A stretch of DNA of 64,000 nt from DASXVU01 sp963732855 (GTDB taxonomy: Archaea; Thermoplasmatota; Thermoplasmata; Methanomassiliicoccales; UBA472). Location of the stretch: assembly GCA_963732855.1 (NCBI GenBank), contig CAVTBB010000002.1:564917-628916 (forward strand), given 5' to 3'. Position 1 is the stretch's first letter; each line of letters begins with the position of its first letter. Under the pieces are notes generated by a model. The model ran no database searches and was not told the origin of the DNA. It was given only the letters and a program-made list of their open reading frames with translations. A program made the translations under genes and the position numbers. This document shows, in pieces, positions 1 through 8,797 of this stretch.

Positions 1-250
1 AACTCAATCAATGCAAGAGCATAAGACCACTGGGTGGCAATAAAAGACCTGACCATTTTCGGGAAGATCCAGCCCATAGATCGGCTGGGTGTCCCTAGAA
101 AATATCTTTTCTTGGTTAGACGATTCGAACTCGCTGATGTTCCTTCAAGCATGAACCCGTTCAGAGAAAGGAACGACCAAGAACGAAAGAACGGCCGAGT
201 TTCTGAAGCATCTGGAACTTGAAAAAATCGATACGAATCAAAAGTGGATA

Positions 251-282
251 TTAAAAAGAATGAAGGGAGGCCTATACGGCCT
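251..282 (-). terminator. Possible hairpin terminator
   Basis: A 5-bp inverted repeat (AGGCC / GGCCT, loop TATAC, 268-282) is followed on the minus strand by a T-rich stretch (251-261). It lies about 40 bases past the stop of the membrane-protein gene at 320-865. Archaeal termination depends mainly on the T-run, so the hairpin may be incidental. The rest of 1-319 holds no convincing gene. Confidence 0.3.
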
Positions 283-319
283 CGTTTGTGAAATGGTTTG
301 TTCTACGATTCTTTCTTGA

Positions 320-865
320 TCACGCCTTGATCAGGAGGGGCAGGATTGCCTTGCCCTTCATAACCAGGATCATGATTGCGGCAGCCATGTAGAATGAGAG
401 CAGCGAATAGATCAACCACAGTATGCCCACGGCCTGCTTCATGTCTGCGGATCCGTTGTACCACATTGCGGTCACGAAGAACGCGACTGCAGCTATGAGC
501 AACAGGATCGGGAGTATCTTGACCGGCTGAGCGAATGCTACAATGGCGTCGATCAGGATGATTATGCCAATGACCATGCAGAGCACGGCTGCGGCGACTC
601 CACTAAGTACCGGGATCGTGAAGAAGAACACAGCCAGTGGTCCGAATATTGCGGTTCCCAACAGGTTCTCGTTCATATAGGCGAAGACCGCCGCGAGCAA
701 GGTCGCTATTCCCACAAACTGACCGATCGCGCCAACCATGGCTAGTGTTCCATCGCTTCCCAATGCGAAAACAGCGACCGCCATGGTGAACATGGTGATC
801 GCCAATAGACCTAACACATCGGCCATTGCCACTTTTACATGCACGTTTGATTCAACGTTCGACAT
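320..865 (-). CDS. GPR1/FUN34/YaaH-like membrane protein (putative acetate transporter)
   Basis: This 181-residue protein consists almost entirely of six hydrophobic segments with short loops, the size and topology of the acetate/succinate uptake family (SatP/YaaH). The N-terminal piece before the first helix (VAMADVLGLLAITMF) resembles the family's NPAPLGL region, but the classic motif is degenerate, so substrate is not certain. The start at 865 was chosen because GGAGG lies six bases upstream; an in-frame start 16 codons earlier lacks such a site. If the assignment holds it would move acetate across the cytoplasmic membrane, which fits an organism with acetyl-CoA synthase. Alternative: an uncharacterised six-helix membrane protein. 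Confidence 0.6.
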   Translation of the reverse strand: MSNVESNVHVKVAMADVLGLLAITMFTMAVAVFALGSDGTLAMVGAIGQFVGIATLLAAVFAYMNENLLGTAIFGPLAVFFFTIPVLSGVAAAVLCMVIGIIILIDAIVAFAQPVKILPILLLIAAVAFFVTAMWYNGSADMKQAVGILWLIYSLLSFYMAAAIMILVMKGKAILPLLIKA

Positions 866-1427
866 ATTTTTCCCTCCTAATATCTTCCAAACTGGAAGAC
901 CTTCGGATCGCAATCGTCAAAAAGGGAAATGTATGGATATTCTGGTTCTCCCCCATTGACAAAGACTGAGGCTCCAAAGGCGTTCCCCCCTCTAGAGATG
1001 ATCCATGATTCTCAAGGACCATCCTTAGAACCTTATGGGAATCATTGAATATAAAGCATTACTGGAGGCGATTTATGGCTTTTCCACTAGCAGGCATCAT
1101 ATGGGCTGTGGGTTAACGGCCTATACTCCTCCAAATCACTAATCCAATGCATTTTAGGCAAGTGATTTCGCCGCACTTGAATGGCGGTTTGGTTCAATAT
1201 TTCTATATACCGGAGCCCTTCCCGATGGCTAGCTGATCAGGTTGAAATAATAATAGATAGGCTCGCCAAAAAGATGCATGCTCGATTCTGCGGAGAACGG
1301 TTCGTGAGCGGCTTCCGCTTTTTGTACAGTGACGGCCGAATCTTTCAGGAAATACCTTGAACGGTGAATGGCTCGCCATAAGCATCCCAGAATCGATTTT
1401 TTCCTGACTGACTATAGTGGAACAAAA
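866..1427. other. Intergenic stretch, no gene seen
   Basis: About 560 bases between two leftward genes. The short open frames here have no ribosome site and no recognisable protein. No tRNA, hairpin-rich RNA or repeat was seen. Confidence 0.5.
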
Positions 1428-1860
1428 CTAGACCCTCCTGAGATCATTTTCGACGAGCAATCTCTCAAGATCGACCTCAACGAACAGTCCCCGTCCTCTG
1501 CGACGGTAACATTTGTATTGCCATTGACCATGGTCGCCAGGACATCGATCTTCTTTCCGTCGTGCTTAACGACCTCTGCCTCGCACACGAGAAGGTCGCC
1601 GACCAATGCCGGGCTTCGATAATCAACTGTCATCTCCGCGATGAACGCCACAACCCCCTTCCTTGCGATGGCATGGAACATTACCTCATCGAGGATGGTA
1701 AAAGTGACTCTCGATGCATCAAACCAGGATATCCCTCATACTCTGGCTTAACAACGAAATCGACATGGGACTTGTCTCCGTTATGCTCCTTATTCAGTAT
1801 GAGACCGGCAGGGTTATCATTCCTGGATCCGAAACAATGACTGAAATCGATATTCTTCAT
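1428..1860 (-). pseudogene. PaaI/hotdog-fold thioesterase, broken by two frameshifts
   Basis: Reading three successive frames gives one continuous hotdog-fold acyl-CoA thioesterase of about 143 residues. Frame one runs from the start at 1860 to the sequence PEYEGYPGLMHR. A one-base shift near 1702 leads into VTFTILDEVMFHA, the family's helix region (PaaI-type enzymes carry a conserved G-x-x-x-x-x-x-D there, and the Asp is visible). A second shift near 1500 leads into EGRGLFVEVDLERLL before the stop at 1428. As given, the sequence cannot encode a full enzyme. Homologues hydrolyse acyl-CoA esters. Either the gene is decaying or the assembly has two single-base errors within about 200 bases. Confidence 0.7.
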
Positions 1861-1961
1861 GATCAGCATATGACACCGAGCCCCGAAAGGCAAGAGGCCA
1901 TGGTGGTGCTCATGTGAACTCGTGCAAAGGGATTTAATCAGGCTGCTTGAATGATATTCTC

Positions 1962-2534
1962 ATGAGAAAAATATCAGTCTTCAACTACGTCACACTTGAC
2001 GGATTCTTTGCCGGACCGATGGGAGAGATAGATTGGTTCAAGTCGATCAAGAAAGACATACTATTCGACAAAGAAACCCATGAGCAGGCAAAATCGGGGG
2101 GGACGGTTCTCTTTGGACGCACCACCTATGATTTGATGAAGGGCTATTGGCCGACCCCAGAAGCGATGCGGAACGATCCGGAAATGGCCAAGGTCATGAA
2201 CAATGACGAAAAGATCGTCTTTTCTAGGAAGCTTGAGAGCGTGGAGGAGGGGCCGAATTGGAAGAACGTCTCGCTCTTGAAAGAGATCACCAAAGAGAGC
2301 ATCACTAAGCTCAAGAGGCAGAAAGGAAAGGACATTGCCATAATCGGCAGCGGCACCATTGTTCGACAGCTGACAGATCTGGGAATGATCGACGAATACC
2401 AATTGATGGTGGTCCCAGTAGTTCTCGGAGCCGGTAAGAGCTTCTTCAGTAATGTCAGACAGATGGATTTGGAGCTCATAGAAGGGAAGGTGTACAAGAA
2501 CGGGGTCGTCCAGTTGAGGTACAAGCCGATCTGA
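1962..2534 (+). CDS. Dihydrofolate reductase-like / RibD C-terminal domain protein
   Basis: A 190-residue single-domain protein of the DHFR/RibD-C superfamily. The start of the fold (KISVFNYVTLDGFFAG), the central FGRTTYDLM helix and the IIGSGTIVRQL nucleotide-binding loop are all visible and evenly spaced. Family members bind NADPH; many stand-alone copies have no known substrate. The ATG at 1962 is preferred to a TTG five codons upstream. It could reduce a pterin or flavin precursor, but the sequence does not show which. It sits alone between the broken thioesterase and a VOC protein, with no clear operon. Confidence 0.8.
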   Translation: MRKISVFNYVTLDGFFAGPMGEIDWFKSIKKDILFDKETHEQAKSGGTVLFGRTTYDLMKGYWPTPEAMRNDPEMAKVMNNDEKIVFSRKLESVEEGPNWKNVSLLKEITKESITKLKRQKGKDIAIIGSGTIVRQLTDLGMIDEYQLMVVPVVLGAGKSFFSNVRQMDLELIEGKVYKNGVVQLRYKPI

Positions 2535-2611
2535 TATCGGCAAAATAGTGAGGGTAGCCATTTCTCACCAGACCATCATTCTTAAGTAGGGTGCGCTCGC
2601 AAAACCGGCCC

Positions 2612-3067
2612 ATGAAAGCCATTAGCGCATACCTCAATTTCCAAGGCAATACGGAAGAAGTGTTCAATTTCTACAAGTCAGTGTTCGGTGGTGAGTTCGC
2701 CGCGCTGCAGCGGTTCAAGGACATGCCTGAAATGCCTGGTGCAATGAAGGTCGACGTCAAGGACGAGGACAAGATAATGCACATTGCCCTGTCTGTGGGC
2801 AAAGATGTCAATATTATGGGTAGCGACGCCCTGGAATCTCATGGCCAGAGATTGACCTTCGGCAACAACGCCTATCTTTCAATCGTGGCGGAGAGCGAAG
2901 AGGAAGCAGAGCGTATTTTCAAGGACCTATCAAGCGGAGGCAAGATCGAAATGCCCCTCCAGAAGATGTTCTGGGGTGCGTTATATGCATCATTCACGGA
3001 CAAATACGGTGTCCAATGGATGATCAATTACAGTTACGAACAGCGGCCTTTGGAAGCAGGCTTCTAG
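2612..3067 (+). CDS. PhnB-like VOC family protein
   Basis: A 151-residue protein of the glyoxalase/bleomycin-resistance (VOC) superfamily, PhnB/YjdN type. It begins with the typical MKAISAYLNFQGNTEEVFNFY strand-helix and ends with the paired strand around FTDKYGVQWMINYS. The middle carries HIALSVGKDVNIMGSD, also family-typical. Such proteins were once labelled 3-demethylubiquinone methyltransferases; most have no proven reaction. The ATG at 2612 matches the family start, and a GTG seven codons upstream was set aside. It lies 77 bases after the DHFR-like gene on the same strand and could be co-transcribed with it. Confidence 0.8.
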   Translation: MKAISAYLNFQGNTEEVFNFYKSVFGGEFAALQRFKDMPEMPGAMKVDVKDEDKIMHIALSVGKDVNIMGSDALESHGQRLTFGNNAYLSIVAESEEEAERIFKDLSSGGKIEMPLQKMFWGALYASFTDKYGVQWMINYSYEQRPLEAGF

Positions 3068-3211
3068 ACAAATGAGTGGAGGCTGAATATTGACCATGCT
3101 GGTAGGGCGTCTCCAGGCATGCGTCTGCCACGGGCGTCCCTCCTAGCCACCCAGTATTTCCGAATATTAGATAATGGCTTGCCAAATAGGAAAAACGACA
3201 TCAGGAATGTA

Positions 3212-3219
3212 TTTATATA
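3212..3219 (+). promoter_or_regulatory. TATA box for the TspO-like gene
   Basis: TTTATATA lies about 31-38 bases before the ATG at 3250, the right distance for an archaeal TATA box giving a short leader of roughly 10 bases. Assigned from position and base composition only. Confidence 0.45.
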
Positions 3220-3249
3220 CTGTGAATCAAGAATGAATATAGGATATAG

Positions 3250-4035
3250 ATGGCAAACGAAAGCGCCAGGACACTGAGATGGTTGAATATAGTAGCCTTC
3301 GTTCTGATGGTCATAGTTAACGGACTGGCTGGAAGCACAACCCTCTTAGGAGGAAAGAACACCGCAGTTATTTCTGATGCCAACCCGACGCTTATCACTC
3401 CAGCAGGATACGTATTCGCAATCTGGGGCGTCATCTATGCCCTTCTGGGAGTGTACGCGATCTATCAGGCCATTTATCGAGGACCGGAAAGATCGTTCCA
3501 AAACCAGATCGGCTGGTTGTTTGTCGCAAGTAGTGCACTGAACATATTGTGGCTATTCGCCTGGCAGTTCGAATATCTCACCCTGTCCGTTATTATCATG
3601 ATACTGCTCTTGGCAACGCTGATCTTGATCTACACTCGCCTGGACATAGGGAGGGCGAAGGTGGAACGGACCATAAGGTTGGCGGTCCATCTGCCATTCA
3701 GCGTGTACCTTGGATGGATAACCATCGCCACCATAGCGAACGTGTCATCCACGCTAGTGTCGCTGAAATGGGATGGGTTCGGAATAAGCCCAGAGACATG
3801 GGCTGTCCTGATAATCCTAATCGCTCTAATCATCGCAATCACGGTAGCCGTCACTAGAAGGGACGTGGCCTATGAGCTCGTTATCATATGGGCATTCGTA
3901 GGCATTTATGTCAGCCAAAGCTCGAACCAGACCATCGCGACCCTTGTCCTCGCTGGCGCAGTGATTGTCGCGATCGCCTTGTTAATAAGCGTCTTCGGCG
4001 CAAGGATTCGGTCGAAGAGGGCAAGTGCTGGCTGA
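3250..4035 (+). CDS. TspO/MBR-related tryptophan-rich membrane protein
   Basis: A 261-residue integral membrane protein with seven or eight hydrophobic segments. The stretch FAIWGVIYALLGVYAIYQ and the helix NILWLFAWQ are hallmarks of the TspO/MBR (tryptophan-rich sensory protein) fold. This is the longer microbial form, which adds three helices and a basic tail (RIRSKRASAG) to the five-helix core. TspO proteins bind porphyrins and lipids in the membrane and act in stress sensing; the role of the long form is not established. A TATA-like box lies upstream. No neighbour suggests a pathway. Confidence 0.7.
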   Translation: MANESARTLRWLNIVAFVLMVIVNGLAGSTTLLGGKNTAVISDANPTLITPAGYVFAIWGVIYALLGVYAIYQAIYRGPERSFQNQIGWLFVASSALNILWLFAWQFEYLTLSVIIMILLLATLILIYTRLDIGRAKVERTIRLAVHLPFSVYLGWITIATIANVSSTLVSLKWDGFGISPETWAVLIILIALIIAITVAVTRRDVAYELVIIWAFVGIYVSQSSNQTIATLVLAGAVIVAIALLISVFGARIRSKRASAG

Positions 4036-4222
4036 ATTTTATGATCGAGCGCGGAATGAGTGCGGATTTCTTGGTCGAGCAATGATGAGGAGTCCCTGAA
4101 CGCACTGGACGGCACTTCGCGAATCATCTTATAATCATGAGTTCGTTAGAATCATCACACCATCAGCAAGGACTGGGGCATTGGGCCACCGGTTCCTAAA
4201 GATGGTCCCTAGGAGGAAGAGG

Positions 4223-5068
4223 ATGAAATTAAAGTCAGAATCGGCGGCTTCAGTTTTTACCAGCGGATCGCCCCCGTCGGAATACTTGGTCAGTGGGGAA
4301 AGCGTCAAATGGCAAGGCAAGCCGGCGGCAATCGTCATACTGGGAAGGGGGCTGCTGCTAACAATTCTGTCATTGGTCTATTTCATGTATATGTACGCCT
4401 ACGATGGAGATAAAGGAAATCTCCTGTGGGTTGCCGTTGCTGTAGTAGCTTGTATCCTGATGATGCTCGTCGAACGACGCTTCGGAAATCTGGCGGGTCT
4501 CACCGGTGTCGCCATTGCTGCGATTGCGGTGATAGCTGGGGGCGGAATAGGCCTGTATTGGTACCTCGTACCGATCGTTTTCGCGCTGATAGCCGTGTTC
4601 ATCAACTACATCTATCTGAGCAGAGTGATGTTCGTCATCACGGATCGTCGTATCATTACCCGTTATGGCATCTTCACCCTGCGCTACGCTGATATCGGCC
4701 TAGATAAGATCCAGAATGTGACAGTGATCCAGCCATGGTATGAAAGAATTCTGGGCTATGGCGATATCTATTTCGCAACGGCCGGTGAGAAGGGCGGGAT
4801 CGATTATGAGTCCCCTGGCATAAAATTGTTGAGCGGTGGTGCTGTGAACTGGGAGAATGTCGGAAGACCTTTCGAAGTCAACAAGATCGCCAGCGCGGTC
4901 GTGAACCCGGCAGCGACGCCAGTAATGGTCATCAATCAGCCGGCAACTCAACCGGCAACCATCGGCACATCGGATCGATTGAGGGAACTGGATGATCTCA
5001 GGCAGAAGGGAATGGTAACCCAGCAGGAGTACGCTGAGAAGAGGAAGCAGATCCTCGAGAGGCTCTGA
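4223..5068 (+). CDS. Membrane protein with bacterial PH domain and C-terminal SHOCT domain
   Basis: About 281 residues. Four hydrophobic helices come first, followed by a bPH2-type domain whose core is seen in VMFVITDRRIITRYGIF and the following LDKIQNVTVIQPW. This is the pattern of YdbS/YdbT-type proteins, where the PH domain is anchored by helices. After a Pro/Thr/Gln-rich linker, the last 30 residues (RLRELDDLRQKGMVTQQEY) form a SHOCT helix pair, often found at protein ends and thought to mediate assembly. The start at 4223 was chosen because AGGAGG lies ten bases upstream. Function unknown; likely cell-envelope associated. Confidence 0.75.
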   Translation: MKLKSESAASVFTSGSPPSEYLVSGESVKWQGKPAAIVILGRGLLLTILSLVYFMYMYAYDGDKGNLLWVAVAVVACILMMLVERRFGNLAGLTGVAIAAIAVIAGGGIGLYWYLVPIVFALIAVFINYIYLSRVMFVITDRRIITRYGIFTLRYADIGLDKIQNVTVIQPWYERILGYGDIYFATAGEKGGIDYESPGIKLLSGGAVNWENVGRPFEVNKIASAVVNPAATPVMVINQPATQPATIGTSDRLRELDDLRQKGMVTQQEYAEKRKQILERL

Positions 5069-5465
5069 AACTTTACCCGGAGGGTAAGAAAGATTGCCCC
5101 ATCGATAGGGAAACTAGGTTGCAATGGGCAGTGCTTGAAGGTGCCAGGCAAAGCTCATCCCTTCTGCCAATTTTTTGACCGCAAACGGCTGTCGATTTAT
5201 CTCGGAAGAGAGAAGCCACCAGAGATATAATGTCCGAATTAGGCCCGAGACTATAATGATATGATCCTGCTCCATCTCAATAGGTTCACCTGAAAATGTT
5301 TTCCGATATCTTGGGAGACCCTCGGATCTTGCTTTACACAATCCTCTTTAGCCCGCCTGAAAACAGTTGAATCTTGGGACATGCGTTCCCGAGGTTGATT
5401 GCTAATCAACCAAAATTCCGTCATCTTGCGCGGGTCGAATTGATATAGTCCTGCCTTGACTGATA
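5069..5465. other. Intergenic stretch, no gene seen
   Basis: About 400 bases with no convincing reading frame, tRNA or repeat. The upstream gene ends here and a very small membrane-protein gene follows. Confidence 0.5.
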
Positions 5466-5591
5466 ATGATTATGAAATTCTCATTAAGAAGAGATAAAGA
5501 GGCAAGGACCGGGTTGCTCGGCTTGATAATCATCATCGTAATCGTCTTGGTGATCCTGGCTTTCTTCGGACTATTCGGGTTGCACCTGTAG
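5466..5591 (+). CDS. 41-residue single-helix membrane peptide
   Basis: A very short open frame starting ATG-ATT-ATG. It encodes a basic N-terminus (KFSLRRDKEAR) followed by about 24 almost purely aliphatic residues (from LLGLIIIIVIV to GLFGL). A charged head plus one transmembrane helix is the usual layout of small archaeal and bacterial membrane peptides, and the composition is unlikely for random sequence. No family is recognised. The ATG two codons in (5472) is an equally possible start. Confidence 0.5.
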   Translation: MIMKFSLRRDKEARTGLLGLIIIIVIVLVILAFFGLFGLHL

Positions 5592-5945
5592 TTCCAGAAG
5601 AGTGCCGCGAGTTCGAACCGGCCAAGCGTTATCCTTATTCAATGAATTTAGATTGAGGGCAACAATCCCTCTCTCTAGGTTCTTAAACTCCAGATGGGCG
5701 TCTAGATTTGAACCTTTCAGCCGTCAAGTGGATGGTCCGAATCTTGATGATCGAATATTTTCTGGTCATCTATTCTTCGGGATCCTTTTTCTGAACGGAT
5801 CGCTCAGACATACCTCCACATATGACCCGCTGATCTGATGTATTTCATCGTGTCCATTCGATTCGTCGCGGTTAGTAGATCATTAACCATGGATTGACCG
5901 AAAATGACCTAAAAACAGTCATGATCTCCCTTAGAAAGGATCGAG
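5592..5945. other. Intergenic stretch, no gene seen
   Basis: About 350 bases between the small rightward membrane-peptide gene and the end of a leftward membrane-protein gene. One open frame (5602-5838) has a composition unlike real proteins of this window and no ribosome site. Confidence 0.5.
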
Positions 5946-6521
5946 TTACATCGATCCTCTACGATTTCTACCAGCCGTCAACCACCATATCAACCCAATG
6001 GCGATGGGTATTCCAAAGATGATTAGGACCCATATCAGCACGGAGAGCATGGAATACACGAGATAATCAAATGTCCAGGTCGCGAAAGCAACATTCCAGT
6101 TCCCATCAATGTAGATCTTTAGGCAGAAAGCGATGAAAATCAATATCGACATTGCGTTTCCTCCGCTTGTCGCCCGCGAGCGATTGCCAAAGAAACGATA
6201 TTCTTTCTTTTCCTCATCGGGCAATTTCCTCCACCACAGCCAAACTGCCACAACTACTAAGATCACCGGAATCCCGATCAAGAGCGCTTCCCAAAAGATC
6301 AGGTTCAAGAAGAACGAGACCAAGTTCCCCATTGTCCATAGGCCTAGAGTCACAGGTATCAGGCCGGTTAATTGAGCATTACCAACGAACCATAAAAAGA
6401 CAAGGATCGCACCTATCCCCGCCACAATGGCTCCTAATACAGACAGTAAGAACAATTTCCAGTGATTTCTAAAGAATATCTTCCAGCCCTCTGAGCCCTT
6501 TCCTGAACCGGCTTCTGTCAT
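5946..6521 (-). CDS. Multi-pass membrane protein, unknown function
   Basis: About 191 residues with five or six hydrophobic helices. A central soluble loop (WRKLPDEEKKEYRFFGNRSR) lies between two pairs of helices, and the C-terminus is short and basic (AGRNRRGSM). The start at 6521 is chosen because GAGGG stands about eight bases upstream; the frame is open for 33 more codons but those lack hydrophobic or conserved character. It is divergently transcribed from the FMN-protein gene at 6666, and the space between them holds a palindrome. No family recognised. Confidence 0.65.
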   Translation of the reverse strand: MTEAGSGKGSEGWKIFFRNHWKLFLLSVLGAIVAGIGAILVFLWFVGNAQLTGLIPVTLGLWTMGNLVSFFLNLIFWEALLIGIPVILVVVAVWLWWRKLPDEEKKEYRFFGNRSRATSGGNAMSILIFIAFCLKIYIDGNWNVAFATWTFDYLVYSMLSVLIWVLIIFGIPIAIGLIWWLTAGRNRRGSM

Positions 6522-6632
6522 TGAGATCCCTCTTTCGATTCGGTCGCCTATTTCAATTCGAATATTTTGTATGTTAATATTTGCTCCAAAACCATAAACT
6601 TTTGTGACGGTACGGATCACGAGACACTTTTG

Positions 6633-6646
6633 CGAATATATATTCG
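6633..6646. promoter_or_regulatory. 14-bp palindrome over the TATA box of the FMN-protein gene
   Basis: CGAATATATATTCG is a perfect inverted repeat whose AT-rich centre is also the only good TATA box upstream of the start at 6666, about 20-30 bases away. A dimeric repressor bound here would block TATA-binding protein. It lies between two divergent genes. Confidence 0.4.
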
Positions 6647-6665
6647 AACGTCCATTCGATTAACC

Positions 6666-7070
6666 ATGGTTGCGCTAACGACGGAGATGACGGAGATTTT
6701 CAAAGCGGCGAAGTATTTCCCTCTGGCAACGGCATCGAGGGATGGAGATCCGAACGTGGTTCCGGTTGGTTCGGTGTTCCTTATCGATCCCGAAACGATC
6801 TGGATCGGCAATCAATTCATGAACCAGACCCTCAAGAACCTCCTGGAGAACCCGAAGGCCTGTCTGTATGCCTGGGGGCCGGAGACCAAGGGATGTCTAA
6901 AAATAAAGTGCAAGGTCACAGTGCACACCAGCGGCCCTGCCTTCGATAAAATGAAGGATATGGTCAAAGCCCGGAAGGCGGAGTTAGTGTGCAAAGCTTT
7001 GTTGGAGTTCAAGATCTCCGAGGTTTACAACTGTAAGAGCGGACCTGATTCGGGTAAGAAGCTACTTTAG
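6666..7070 (+). CDS. FMN-binding split-barrel protein (pyridoxamine 5'-phosphate oxidase family)
   Basis: 134 residues with the six-strand split-barrel pattern: YFPLATASRDGDPNVVPVG, then IWIGNQFMNQTLKNL, then the strand KIKCKVTVHTSG. These pieces bind the FMN phosphate and isoalloxazine in the pyridoxamine-phosphate-oxidase-like superfamily. Small members of this type reduce or bind flavins or F420; the substrate is not visible. The start at 6666 (MVALTTEM) fits both the family and the promoter. A hairpin terminator follows directly after the stop, so this is a one-gene unit. Confidence 0.8.
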   Translation: MVALTTEMTEIFKAAKYFPLATASRDGDPNVVPVGSVFLIDPETIWIGNQFMNQTLKNLLENPKACLYAWGPETKGCLKIKCKVTVHTSGPAFDKMKDMVKARKAELVCKALLEFKISEVYNCKSGPDSGKKLL

Positions 7071-7095
7071 ACCCCTTAATAGGGGTTTCTTTTTT
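7071..7095 (+). terminator. Hairpin plus T-run terminator
   Basis: A six-pair stem (ACCCCT / AGGGGT, loop TAAT, 7071-7086) is followed by TTCTTTTTT. It begins immediately after the stop codon of the FMN-protein gene. Confidence 0.7.
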
Positions 7096-7225
7096 ATCCA
7101 TGTTGAACGATAACTATCATTCATTGGATCATTGACAAAATAGATCCCTCTGGGAGGGCATGAAAAATCACAATCCGGTGAAAGGTCCCAAATCTGGGAA
7201 ATATCACCGGTTGCATTCATTCCAG

Positions 7226-7354
7226 TTACTTCTTCTTCTTTGATGTTTTCTCCGGTGGAGTTACGATGGACGAGGGCTTCGACCCTTTGGAATCCGACCT
7301 GTTCTTGTTCTCTGGTACCTTGTCCGCATCCTTTTTCTTCTTCAGTTTTGCCAT
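7226..7354 (-). CDS. 42-residue lysine-rich peptide
   Basis: A short frame from ATG at 7354 encodes a highly basic peptide: it opens MAKLKKKKDADK, has a Ser/Pro middle and ends KTSKKKK. Nearly a third of residues are lysine. Possible roles are nucleic-acid binding or a translated disordered peptide; nothing identifies it. AGGATC lies about six bases before the start. It is convergent with the FMN-protein gene. The lysine-rich ends could also be chance AAG runs, so confidence is moderate. Confidence 0.4.
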   Translation of the reverse strand: MAKLKKKKDADKVPENKNRSDSKGSKPSSIVTPPEKTSKKKK

Positions 7355-8335
7355 AGTGATCCTGTATGAAAGCAGATACTAGGATGAAATAGTTATGCGG
7401 TCACAAGTCAATTATCGCATCCTTAGAACGGTGATTCTATGGTAGATATTCAAGAAGCCGTTCCTCCGATCTCCGCTGTGAGGTCGTCAAGTGGTTTTTC
7501 ATTGACCGCTCGTGAATAGAATGAAGAACCACATCGCATCCATTGCCGGGAAAGAAGGATGACGAGGATAAGATTCGGAAGACTGGACATATCTGCCTGG
7601 TTCTGGCCGTTCTGTGCATTATGCTGATCGAGCGAAGCCTTCCTGAGGCTTTAGGGTGGGGTTGTGTTGGCCCTCTCCGACTCCTTTGGAGTGGTGAGAG
7701 CCCCTGGCCCATCCAAGGCCTGTTGGTCTTATGGTCGAAGCGCGGACATGGCAAGATCCGGAATGGGACGATCTTGGTATAGTCTTTGGTAGCGCCTCCT
7801 GATCGCCGCCCTCGAATTCATCACATCCCATCTGGTCTACGTTACGCTCATCCTTGATTGGGGTTTCCAAATCGATTCCCCCATTCGATAATTTGAGCTT
7901 CCCCATTCTACTCTGGATCCACATGGAGGTGATGAGAGCCCGGGTGAAGGGCACGGGGAAGGATTTCAACCTATACAAAGAGCCGATACGGGGATCCTCG
8001 AGACGCTTCTTGCACTTGGGACCAGTGCTGATCATCTGGACAGCGGTCGCGTAGATGGGGGCGGTTCTGCTCGTAACTTACGCCATTTATCCCATTAGGC
8101 TGATCATCCAATCCACGATGGCTTCGTTCATCTACTTCAATTTCTTCGAGACCGACTTGGTCAAGAATATTCAGGGGCGTTCAGAGGTGATGGGGCTATT
8201 GTAGCCTAGTAAGGCACCCAAGCCATGCAACTGGGAAGACGAAAATATGTTGCCACACAAGACCGGTCGTTGGACAACAGAGATAGTGACAGCGGAGGTA
8301 TGGAGATCACACGATTCTGAGCACCATGGTTTGGG
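7355..8335. other. Long stretch without a convincing gene
   Basis: Nearly 1 kb with several overlapping open frames on both strands, none with a ribosome site and recognisable family. The leftward frame 7619-8035 (about 138 codons) contains a more protein-like part (LEDPRIGSLYRLKSF) but soon turns into low-quality sequence. This may be the remains of a decayed gene. No RNA gene seen. Confidence 0.4.
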
Positions 8336-8704
8336 TCATGGTCTCAGATCCTCGTTTACTTCTAGCTTTACCCAGCTCCCGATGGTTTTCCCTGGTACCA
8401 TCTTGTATGTCTTTCCGATCGCGTAAGTGATGGAGGCTCCACAAAACGGGCAGTTGGTAAAGTCTTCAAAATAGTCATCTTCACCTGCAGAAAACCCGAT
8501 TCCGATGTGCCCATCATAGACTTCCTTGAAATTTTCAATATAACTTACAAAATACTCGCAGCAAGGGGTTCTGAATCGACCTTCCTTCTCCATCATTTCC
8601 GGAATAATGGTCCTTTTTTCTTCTCTTGTCCGGTCATGCTCGTCGGCATTCAGGACCTGGTCAACGAACAATATGCAATTATCGTTCAGTTTCTTGTTGC
8701 TCAT
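8336..8704 (-). CDS. Small protein with C-terminal zinc-knuckle-like motif, unknown
   Basis: About 122 residues, acidic. The second half carries a Cys pair (TPCCEYF) and, about 35 residues later, CPFCGAS; together they could bind one zinc. Family not recognised. The ATG at 8704 is used; the frame is open to a TTG at 8767, and the extra 21 residues look protein-like, so the real start is unsettled. It follows the ASCH-domain gene on the same strand with a gap of about 30-90 bases, suggesting co-transcription. Confidence 0.55.
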   Translation of the reverse strand: MSNKKLNDNCILFVDQVLNADEHDRTREEKRTIIPEMMEKEGRFRTPCCEYFVSYIENFKEVYDGHIGIGFSAGEDDYFEDFTNCPFCGASITYAIGKTYKMVPGKTIGSWVKLEVNEDLRP

Positions 8705-8797
8705 GGCGGTCACATCCCATTTCGATTCTAAATCTTTGTGTGAAATCTCGGCAATTTCAACTGGCAAGAGAACGGAAGGGAGTGCTGCCGATCGTGG

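Noticed and set aside
34..222. A 62-codon frame from GTG at the left edge
   Set aside because: No ribosome site, no family, unlikely composition.
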